A stretch of 64,000 bases of DNA from Ketobacter alkanivorans (GTDB taxonomy: Bacteria; Pseudomonadota; Gammaproteobacteria; Pseudomonadales; Ketobacteraceae), in contig NZ_CP022684.1 in the NCBI RefSeq assembly GCF_002863865.1, positions 558,001 through 622,000 of the forward strand, in the 5' to 3' direction. Every line of letters begins with the position of its first letter. Position 1 is the first letter of the stretch. The notes beneath the pieces were generated by a model. The model was given only the letters and a program-made list of their open reading frames with translations. It was not told the origin of the DNA and did not search any database. The translations under genes were made by a program, and so were the position numbers. Positions 38,201 through 50,200 of this stretch are shown in pieces.

Positions 38201-41200
38201 GGTAATGCTGGTAGTGCCATCGCCAGTGATGGTAGCCACTGCCACATCAATGGTTTCGAAAACAACATCGTCACTGACTCGTTTGATCACTATGTTGCCA
38301 ACATTCGCCGTCACGGCTTCATTGAACACGAATGTTAAATCAGTGTTTAATGCAACACCGGTGGCTTCGTCTGCCGGTGTTGTGCTCGTCAGCGCGGTAT
38401 TTAACGTAGTGAAAGCCCAGGTGCTGTTACCGCTGATTCCGGCGTAACTGTTGCCTGCCAGATCAATCAATGCACCGGCATCAACTTCCACATAATATTG
38501 ACGACCACCAACCAAGTCCGATGTCGGGTTGATGGTAAGAGTGGTGGTACCGGTTCCGGTCACCTGGCCACTGGTGATGTCGATGGTTTCTACGATGGTG
38601 TCGTCGAGGTAGCGCCGAAGGACCAGGTTGCCTGTCGCCACATAGACGTTGTCGGCAAAGGTCATGGTGAGGTTGCTGGCAAAGGCAACACCGGTTGCAC
38701 CGTTTGCGGGCGTATAGCTGCTGACAGCGGGTGCCACTGTATCCACCGTGACATTGAAGGTGCTGGAGGTGGCAGACGCATTTGCTGCGTTGTCGCTCGC
38801 TACCGCAGTGATCGCATAGGTGTTGTCGGATAAGGTGGTGCCGGTGTGATCGTAGCTCCAGTTGCCACTACCATCGGCAGTCGTAGAACCAATCGATCCC
38901 GCATCAATAAATACTTCCACAGTTGCGTTGGCTTCAGCGGTACCGCTGATCACCAATTGGTTGTCACTGGTTACGCCATCAGATGCTGTACCGGTGTCGT
39001 CGGTAATTGCGGTAACCGCAGGCGCTGCAGGTGCGGCTGTATCAACCGTCACACTCATTGCAGATGATGCTACGGACGTGTTACCCGCCAGATCCTGAGC
39101 AGTGGCAGTGATACTGTAGCTGCCCGCACTCAGGGTGGTTCCTGTGTGATCGTAGCTCCAATTACCTGAGCCGTCCGCGCTGGCTGTGCCAATGCTGGCC
39201 GCGTCAATAAATACTTCCACAGTTGCGTTGGCTTCGGCTGTGCCCGAGATCGCCAAGGTATTATCAGACGTAATGCCATCGCCGGCTATTCCAGTATCCG
39301 TGGTGATAGCCGTGACTGCCGGGGCCGCTGGGGTACCAGTATCCACAGTAATATTAAATGCACCTGATGCTACAGAAGCATTGCCTGACGTATCCGTAGC
39401 AGTAGCCGTAATAGCATAGCTACCATCCGCTAACGTGGTGCCGGTGTGATCATAACTCCAGTTGCCACTGCCATCCGCTGTCGTAGTACCAATCGATCCT
39501 GCATCGATAAATACTTCCACAGTTGCGTTGACTTCCGCGGTACCGCTGATCACCAATTGGTTGTCACTGGTTACGCCATCAGATGCTGTACCGGTGTCGT
39601 CGGTAATTGCGGTAACCGCAGGCGCTGCAGGTGCGGCCGTATCAACCGTCACACTCAATGCAGATGATGCTACGGACGTGTTACCCGCCAGATCCTGAGC
39701 AGTGGCAGTGATACTGTAGCTGCCCGCACTCAGGGTGGTTCCTGTGTGATCGTAGCTCCAATTACCTGAGCCGTCCGCACTGGCTGTGCCAATACTGGCC
39801 GCGTCAATAAATACTTCCACAGTTGCGTTGGCTTCGGCAGTACCAGAGAACACCAGCGTGGTGTCACTGGTGATCTGATCGTTGTTGGTACCGGTGTCGG
39901 AGGTGATCGCAGTGACAAATGGCGCTGCTGGGGTACCAGTATCCACAGTTATATTAAATGCACCCGATGCTACAGAAGCATTGCCTGACGTATCCGTAGC
40001 AGTGGCCGTAACGGCATAGCTACCATCCGCTAACGTGGTGCCGGTGTGATCGTAGCTCCAGTTACCACTGCCATCGGCTGCAGTGGTTCCAATGGACCCA
40101 GCATCGATAAACACTTCAATACTAGCGTTGGCTTCAGCAGTACCGCTGATCACCAATTGGTTGTCACTGGTTACGCCATCAGATGCTGTACCGGTGTCGT
40201 CGGTAATTGCGGTAACCGCAGGCGCTGCAGGTGCGGCCGTATCAACCGTCACACTCAATGCAGATGATGCTACGGACGTGTTACCCGCCAGATCCTGAGC
40301 AGTGGCAGTGATACTGTAGCTGTCCGCACTCAGGGTGGTTCCTGTGTGATCGTAGCTCCAATTACCTGAGCCGTCCGCACTGGCTGTGCCAATACTGGCC
40401 GCGTCAATAAATACTTCCACAGTTGCGTTGGCTTCGGCAGTACCAGAGAACACCAGCGTGGTGTCACTGGTGATCTGATCGTTGTTGGTACCGGTATCGG
40501 AGGTGATCGCAGTGACTGCCGGGGCTGCCGGGGTTCCGGTATCCACAGTAATATTAAATGCACCCGATGCTACAGAAGCATTGCCTGACGTATCCGTAGC
40601 AGTAGCCGTAATAGCATAACTGCCATCCGCTAACGTGGTGCCGGTGTGATCATAACTCCAGTTGCCACTGCCATCCGCTGTGGTGGTTCCAATGGACCCA
40701 GCATCGATAAATACTTCCACAGTAGCATTGGCCTCAGCAGTACCCGTGAACACTAGAGTGTTATCAGAGGTAATGCCATCGGCTGCGTTGCCAGTATCCG
40801 TGGTGATGGCCGTGACCGACGGTGCGCCAGGAGCACCAGTATCCACAGTAATATTAAATGCACTTGATGCTGCAGAAGCATTGCCTGACGTATCCGTAGC
40901 GGTAGCCGTAACGGCATAGCTGCCATCCGCTAATGTGCTACCGGTGTGATCATAAGACCAGTTACCACTGCCATCGGCAGTCGTAGTACCAATCGATCCT
41001 GCATCAATAAATACTTCAATACTGGCGTTAGCTTCAGCTGTGCCGGAGATCACCAAGCTGTTATCAGACGTAACACCATCGGCGGCGGTGCCAGTATCCG
41101 TGGTAATAGCCGTGACCGACGGTGCGCCAGGAGCACCAGTATCCACAGTAATATTAAATGCACTTGATGCTGCAGAAGCATTGCCTGACGTATCCGTAGC

Positions 41201-44200
41201 GGTAGCCGTAACGGCATAGCTGCCATCCGCTAATGTGCTACCGGTGTGATCATAAGACCAGTTACCACTGCCATCGGCAGTCGTAGTACCAATCGATCCT
41301 GCATCAATAAATACTTCAATACTGGCGTTAGCTTCAGCTGTGCCGGAGATCACCAAGCTGTTATCAGACGTAACACCATCGGCGGCGGTGCCAGTATCCG
41401 TGGTAATAGCCGTGACAGCTGGTGCTGCTGGGGTACCAGTATCCACAGTAATATTAAATGCACCCGATGCTACAGAAGCATTGCCTGACGTATCCGTAGC
41501 GGTAGCCGTAATGGCATAGCTGCCATCCGCTAACGTGGTTCCAGTGTGATCATAAGACCAGTTGCCACTGCCATCCGCTGTAGTGGTTCCGATGGACCCA
41601 GCATCAATAAAGACTTCTACACTGCTGTTGGCTTCGGCTGTGCCCGTTATCACCAATTGGTTATCGGAGGTAACGCCGTCGGCTGCCGTTCCGGTGTCGT
41701 CGGTAATTGCGGTAACCGCAGGCGCTGCAGGTGCGGCTGTATCAACCGTCACACTCAATGCAGATGATGCTACGGACGTGTTACCCGCCAGATCCTGAGC
41801 AGTGGCAGTGATACTGTAGCTGCCCGCACTCAGGGTGGTTCCTGTGTGATCGTAGCTCCAATTACCTGAGCCGTCCGCGCTGGCTGTACCAATACTGGCC
41901 GCGTCAACAAATACTTCCACAGTAGCGTTGGCTTCGGCAGTACCAGAGAACACCAGCGTGGTATCACTGGTGATCTGATCGTTGTTGGTACCGGTATCGG
42001 AGGTGATCGCAGTGACTGCCGGGGCCGCTGGTGTACCAGTATCCACAGTAATATTAAATGCACTTGATGCAGCAGAATCATTGCCGGACGTATCCGTAGC
42101 AGTAGCCGTAATAGCATAGCTACCATCCGCTAACGTGGTGCCGGTGTGATCGTAACTCCAGTTGCCGCTGCCATCGGCTGTCGTAGTACCAATCGATCCT
42201 GCATCGATAAACACTTCAATACTTGCGTTAGCTTCAGCAGTACCCGATAACACTAGAGTGTTATCGGAGGTAACACCATCTGCGGCTGTTCCAGTATCCG
42301 TGGTAATAGCCGTGACCGACGGTACGCCAGGAGCACCAGTATCCACAGTAATATTAAATGCACTCGATGCTGCAGAAGCATTACCTGACGTATCCGTAGC
42401 AGTAGCCGTAATGGCATAGCTGCCATCCGCTAACGTGGTTCCAGTGTGATCATAAGACCAGTTGCCACTGCCATCCGCTGTAGTGGTTCCGATGGAGCCT
42501 GCATCAACAAATACTTCCACAGTTGCGTTGGCTTCGGCTGTGCCCGAGATCGCCAAGGTATTATCAGAGGTAATGCCATCGCCGGCTGTTCCAGTATCCG
42601 TGGTGATAGCCGTGACAGCTGGTGCTGCTGGGGTACCAGTATCCACAGTAATATTAAATGCAGTTGATGCTGCAGAAGCATTGCCTGACGTATCCGTAGA
42701 AGTAGCCGTAATGGCATAGCTGCCATCCGCTAACGTGGTGCCCGTGTGATCGTAGCTCCAGTTGCCACTGCCATCGGCTGTAGTGGTTCCGATGGAGCCA
42801 GCATCAATAAATACTTCCACATCAGCGTTGACTTCGGCGGTACCCGTGAACACTAGAGTGTTATCGGAGGTAATGCCATCAGATGCTGTACCGGTGTCGT
42901 CGGTAATTGCGGTAACCGCAGGCGCTGCAGGTGCGGCCGTATCAACCGTCACACTCAATGCAGATGATGCTACGGACGTGTTACCCGCCAGATCCTGAGC
43001 AGTGGCAGTGATACTGTAGCTGCCCGCACTCAGGGTGGTTCCTGTGTGATCGTAGCTCCAATTACCTGAGCCGTCCGCGCTGGCTGTGCCAATGCTGGCC
43101 GCATCAACGAATACTTCCACACTGCTGCTGGCTTCGGCGGTACCAGAGAACACCAGCGTGGTGTCACTGGTGATCTGATCGTTGTTGGTACCGGTGTCCG
43201 TGCTGATCGCAGTGACTGCCGGGGCCGCTGGGGTACCAGTATCCACAGTTATATTAAATGCACCCGATGCTACAGAAGCATTGCCTGACGTATCCGTAGC
43301 AGTGGCCGTAACGGCATAGCTACCATCCGCTAACGTGGTGCCCGTGTGATTGTAGCTCCAATTACCGCTGCCATCCGCTGTAGTGGTTCCGATGGAGCCT
43401 GCATCAATAAATACTTCAACAGTAGCGTTGGCTTCGGCTGTACCCGTGAACACTAGAGTGTTATCGGAGGTAACACCATCTGCGGCTGTTCCAGTATCCG
43501 TGGTAATAGCTGTGACCGACGGCGCGCCAGGGGCACCAGTATCCACAGTAATATTAAACGCACTCGATGCGACAGAAGCATTGCCGGACGTATCCGTAGC
43601 GGTAGCCGTAACGGCATAGCTGCCATCCGCTAACGTGGCTCCAGTGTGATCGTAGCTCCAGTTACCACTGCCATCCGCTGTAGTGGTTCCGATGGAGCCT
43701 GCATCAATAAATACTTCAACAGTAGCGTTGGCTTCGGCGGTACCAGAGAACACCAGCGTGGTATCACTGGTGATCTGATCGTTGTTGGTACCGGTATCGG
43801 AGGTGATCGCAGTGACCGCCGGGGCAGCTGGGGTACCGGTATCCACAGTAATATTAAATGCACTTGATGCTGCAGAAGCATTGCCTGACGTATCCGTAGC
43901 GGTAGCCGTAATAGCATAACTGCCGTCCGCTAACGTGGTGCCCGTATGATCGTAGCTCCAATTGCCACTGCCATCCGCTGTAGTGGTTCCGATGGACCCA
44001 GCATCAACAAATACTTCCACAGTTGCGTTGGCTTCAGCTGTGCCGGAGATCACCAAGGTATTATCAGAGGTAATGCCATCGCCGGCTGTTCCAGTATCCG
44101 TGGTAATAGCCGTGACCGACGGTGCGCCAGGAGCACCAGTATCCACAGTAACATTAAATGCACTCGATGCTACAGAAGCATTGCCTGACGTATCCGTGGC

Positions 44201-47200
44201 AGTAGCCGTAATGGCATAGCTGCCATCCGCTAACGTGCTACCGGTATGATCGTAACTCCAGTTGCCACTGCCATCCGCTGTCGTAGTACCAATCGATCCT
44301 GCATCAATAAATACTTCCACAGCAGCGTTGGCTTCAGCTGTGCCGGAGATCACTAATGTATTATCAGACGTAATGCCATCGGCTGCGGTGCCAGTATCCG
44401 TGGTAATAGCCGTGACCGACGGTGCGCCAGGAGCACCAGTATCCACAGTAACATTAAATGCACTCGATGCTACAGAAGCATTGCCTGACGTATCCGTGGC
44501 AGTAGCCGTAATGGCATAGCTGCCATCCGCTAACGTGCTACCGGTATGATCGTAACTCCAGTTGCCACTGCCATCCGCTGTCGTAGTACCAATCGATCCT
44601 GCATCGATAAATACTTCCACAGTTGTGTTGGCTTCGGCTGTGCCCGAGATCGCCAAGGTATTATCAGAGGTAATGCCATCGCCAGCGGTGCCAGTATCCG
44701 TGGTAATAACCGTGACAGATGGCGCTGCTGGGGTACCGGTATCCACAGTAACATTAAATGCACTCGATGCTGCAGAAGCATTGCCTGACGTATCCGTAGC
44801 AGTAGCCGTAATGGCATAGCTGCCATCCGCTAACGTGGTTCCGGTGTGATCATAAGACCAGTTACCACTGCCATCGGCTGTCGTAGTACCAATCGATCCT
44901 GCATCGATAAATACTTCAATACTGGCGTTAGCTTCAGCTGTGCCCGAGATCACCAAGCTGTTATCAGACGTAACACCATCGGCAGCGGTGCCAGTATCCA
45001 TGGTGATGGCCGTCACCGATGGCGCCGCTGGTGCACTGGTGTCGATGGTAATGGCAAAGCCTGCCGATACGGCAGAACTGTTACCAGCTCCATCTGTTGA
45101 CTGGGCTGTCAGGCTGTAACCACCCTCTGCCAAGGTGCTGCCGGTATGATCGTAACTCCAGTTGCCCGAACCATCGGCAGTCGTTGTGCCAATGCTGACC
45201 GCATCAATAAATACTTCCACAGTTGCGTTGGCTTCAGCGGTACCGCTGATCACCAATTGGTTGTCACTGGTTACGCCATCAGATGCTGTACCGGTGTCGT
45301 CGGTAATTGCGGTAACCGCAGGCGCTGCAGGTGCGGCTGTATCAACCATCACACTCAATGCAGATGATGCTACGGACGTGTTACCCGCCAGATCCTGAGC
45401 AGTGGCAGTGATACTGTAGCTGCCCGCACTCAGGGTGGTTCCTGTGTGATCGTAGCTCCAATTACCTGAGCCGTCCGCGCTGGCTGTGCCAATACTGGCC
45501 GCATCAACGAATACTTCCACACTGCTGCTGGCTTCGGCGGTACCAGAGAACACCAGCGTGGTGTCACTGGTGATCTGATCGTTGTTGGTACCGGTATCGG
45601 AGGTGATCGCAGTGACGGCCGGAGCCGCTGGGGTACCAGTATCCACAGTAATATTAAATGCACCCGATGCTGCAGAAGCATTGCCTGACGTATCCGTAGC
45701 AGTAGCCGTAATGGCATAGCTGCCATCCGCTAACGTGGTGCCCGTGTGATCGTAGCTCCAATTACCTGAGCCGTCCGCGCTGGCTGTGCCAATGCTAGCC
45801 GCATCAATAAATACTTCCACAGCAGCGTTGGCTTCAGCTGTGCCGGAGATCACTAATGTATTATCAGACGTAACACCATCGGCTGCGGTGCCAGTATCCG
45901 TGGTGATGGCCGTCACCGATGGTGCGCCAGGAGCACCAGTATCCACAGTAATATTAAATGCACTCGATGCGACAGAAGCATTGCCTGACGTATCCGTAGC
46001 AGTAGCCGTAATGGCATAGCTGCCATCCGCTAACGTGGTGCCCGTGTGATCGTAGCTCCAATTACCTGAGCCGTCCGCACTGGCTGTGCCAATACTGGCC
46101 GCGTCAACAAATACTTCCACAGCAGCATTGGCTTCAGCTGAGCCGGAGATCACTAATGTATTATCAGACGTAACACCATCGGCTGCGGTGCCAGTATCCG
46201 TGGTGATGGCCGTCACCGATGGTGCGCCAGGAGCACCAGTATCCACAGTAATATTAAATGCACTCGATGCGACAGAAGCATTGCCGGACGTATCCGTAGC
46301 AGTAGCCGTAACGGCATAGCTACCATCCGCTAACGTGGTGCCGGTGTGATCATAGCTCCAGTTACCACTGCCATCCGCTGTAGTGGTTCCGATGGAGCCT
46401 GCATCGATAAATACTTCCACAGCAGCGTTGGCTTCGGCAGTACCAGAGAACACCAGAGTGGTGTCACTGGTGATCTGATCGTTGTTGGTACCGGTATCGG
46501 AGGTGATTTCAGTGACCGCCGGAGCGGCTGGGGTTCCCGTATCAACGGTAATACTCAGGGCGCTGGAGGTTGCCGATACATTGCCAGATGTGTCGGTTGC
46601 GCTGGCGGTAACGCTGTAGCTACCATCCGCTAATGTGGTGCCGGTGTGATCGTAACTCCAGTTGCCCGAACCATCGGCAGTCGTAGTACCAATCGACCCA
46701 GCATCGATAAATACTTCAATACTGGCGTTGGCTTCAGCTGTGCCCGAGATCGCCAAGGTATTATCAGAGGTAATGCCATCGGCTGCGGTGCCAGTATCCA
46801 TGGTAATAGCTGTGACCGACGGTGCGCCAGGAGCTCCAGTATCCACAGCAATATTAAATGCACTCGATGCTGCAGAAGCATTGCCTGACGTATCCGTGGC
46901 AGTAGCCGTAATGGCATAGCTGCCATCCGCTAACGTGGTGCCGGTGTGATCATAGCTCCAGTTACCACTGCCATCGGCAGTCGTACTACCAATCGATCCA
47001 GCATCGATAAATACTTCAATACTGGCGCTGGCTTCGGCTGTACCCGTGAACACTAGAGTGTTATCAGACGTAATGCCATCGGCTGCGGTGCCAGTATCCG
47101 TGGTAATAGCCGTGACCGACGGTGCGCCAGGAGCACCAGTATCCACAGTAACATTAAATGCACTCGATGCTACAGAAGCATTGCCTGACGTATCCGTAGC

Positions 47201-50200
47201 GGTAGCCGTAATGGCATAGCTACCATCCGCTAACGTGGTGCCGGTGTGATCATAGCTCCAGTTACCACTGCCATCCGCTGTAGTGGTTCCGATGGACCCA
47301 GCATCAATAAAGACTTCTACACTGCTGTTGGCTTCGGCTGTGCCCGTTATCACCAATTGGTTATCGGAGGTAACGCCGTCGGCTGCCGTTCCGGTGTCGT
47401 CGGTAATTGCGGTAACCGCAGGCGCTGCAGGTGCGGCTGTATCAACCGTCACACTCAATGCAGATGATGCTACGGACGTGTTACCCGCCAGATCCTGAGC
47501 AGTGGCAGTGATACTGTAGCTGCCCGCACTCAGGGTGGTTCCTGTGTGATCGTAGCTCCAATTACCTGAGCCGTCCGCGCTGGCTGTGCCAATACTGGCC
47601 GCATCAACGAATACTTCCACACTGCTGCTGGCTTCGGCGGTACCAGAGAACACCAGCGTGGTGTCACTGGTGATCTGATCGTTGTTGGTACCGGTATCGG
47701 AGGTGATCGCAGTGACGGCCGGAGCCGCTGGGGTACCAGTATCCACAGTAATATTAAATGCACCCGATGCTGCAGAAGCATTGCCTGACGTATCCGTAGC
47801 AGTAGCCGTAATGGCATAGCTGCCATCCGCTAACGTGGTGCCCGTGTGATCGTAGCTCCAATTACCTGAGCCGTCCGCGCTGGCTGTGCCAATGCTAGCC
47901 GCATCAATAAATACTTCCACAGCAGCGTTGGCTTCAGCTGTGCCGGAGATCACTAATGTATTATCAGACGTAACACCATCGGCTGCGGTGCCAGTATCCG
48001 TGGTGATGGCCGTCACCGATGGTGCGCCAGGAGCACCAGCATCCACAGTAATATTAAATGCACTCGATGCGACAGAAGCATTGCCTGACGTATCCGTAGC
48101 AGTAGCCGTAATGGCATAGCTGCCATCCGCTAACGTGGTGCCCGTGTGATCGTAGCTCCAATTACCTGAGCCGTCCGCACTGGCTGTGCCAATACTGGCC
48201 GCGTCAACAAATACTTCCACAGCAGCATTGGCTTCAGCTGAGCCGGAGATCACTAATGTATTATCAGACGTAACACCATCGGCTGCGGTGCCAGTATCCG
48301 TGGTGATGGCCGTCACCGATGGTGCGCCAGGAGCACCAGTATCCACAGTAATATTAAATGCACTCGATGCGACAGAAGCATTGCCGGACGTATCCGTAGC
48401 AGTAGCCGTAACGGCATAGCTACCATCCGCTAACGTGGTGCCGGTGTGATCATAGCTCCAGTTACCACTGCCATCCGCTGTAGTGGTTCCGATGGAGCCT
48501 GCATCGATAAATACTTCCACAGCAGCGTTGGCTTCGGCAGTACCAGAGAACACCAGAGTGGTGTCACTGGTGATCTGATCGTTGTTGGTACCGGTATCGG
48601 AGGTGATTTCAGTGACCGCCGGAGCGGCTGGGGTTCCCGTATCAACGGTAATACTCAGGGCGCTGGAGGTTGCCGATACATTGCCAGATGTGTCGGTTGC
48701 GCTGGCGGTAACGCTGTAGCTACCATCCGCTAATGTGGTGCCGGTGTGATCGTAACTCCAGTTGCCCGAACCATCGGCAGTCGTAGTACCAATCGACCCA
48801 GCATCGATAAATACTTCAATACTGGCGTTGGCTTCAGCTGTGCCCGAGATCGCCAAGGTATTATCAGAGGTAATGCCATCGGCTGCGGTGCCAGTATCCA
48901 TGGTAATAGCTGTGACCGACGGTGCGCCAGGAGCTCCAGTATCCACAGCAATATTAAATGCACTCGATGCTGCAGAAGCATTGCCTGACGTATCCGTGGC
49001 AGTAGCCGTAATGGCATAGCTGCCATCCGCTAACGTGGTGCCGGTGTGATCATAGCTCCAGTTACCACTGCCATCGGCAGTCGTACTACCAATCGATCCA
49101 GCATCGATAAATACTTCAATACTGGCGCTGGCTTCGGCTGTACCCGTGAACACTAGAGTGTTATCAGACGTAATGCCATCGGCTGCGGTGCCAGTATCCG
49201 TGGTAATAGCCGTGACCGACGGTGCGCCAGGAGCACCAGTATCCACAGTAACATTAAATGCACTCGATGCTACAGAAGCATTGCCTGACGTATCCGTAGC
49301 GGTAGCCGTAATGGCATAGCTACCATCCGCTAACGTGGTGCCGGTGTGATCATAGCTCCAGTTACCACTGCCATCCGCTGTAGTGGTTCCGATGGACCCA
49401 GCATCAATAAAGACTTCTACACTGCTGTTGGCTTCGGCTGTGCCCGTTATCACCAATTGGTTATCGGAGGTAACGCCGTCGGCTGCCGTTCCGGTGTCGT
49501 CGGTAATTGCGGTAACCGCAGGCGCTGCAGGTGCGGCTGTATCAACCGTCACACTCAATGCAGATGATGCTACGGACGTGTTACCCGCCAGATCCTGAGC
49601 AGTGGCAGTGATACTGTAGCTGCCCGCACTCAGGGTGGTTCCTGTGTGATCGTAGCTCCAATTACCTGAGCCGTCCGCGCTGGCTGTACCAATACTGGCC
49701 GCGTCAATAAATACTTCCACAGTTGCGTTCGCTTCAGCTGTGCCGGAGATCACTAATGTATTATCAGAGGTAATGCCATCGCCGGCTGTTCCAGTATCCG
49801 CGGTGATGGCCGTCACCGACGGTGCGCCAGGAGCTCCAGTATCCACAGTAATATTAAATGCACTCGATGCTGCAGAAGCATTGCCCGACGTATCCGTAGC
49901 AGTAGCCGTAATGGCATAGCTGCCATCCGCTAACGTGGTGCCCGTGTGATCATAAGACCAGTTGCCACTGCCATCCGCTGTCGTAGTACCAATCGATCCT
50001 GCATCGATAAATACTTCCACAGTTGCGTTGGCTTCCGCGGTACCGCTGATCACCAATTGGTTGTCACTGGTAATGCCATCAGATGCTGTACCGGTGTCGT
50101 CGGTAATTGCGGTAACCGCAGGCGCTGCAGGTGCGGCTGTATCAACCGTCACACTCAATGCAGATGATGCTACGGACGTGTTACCCGCCAGATCCTGAGC

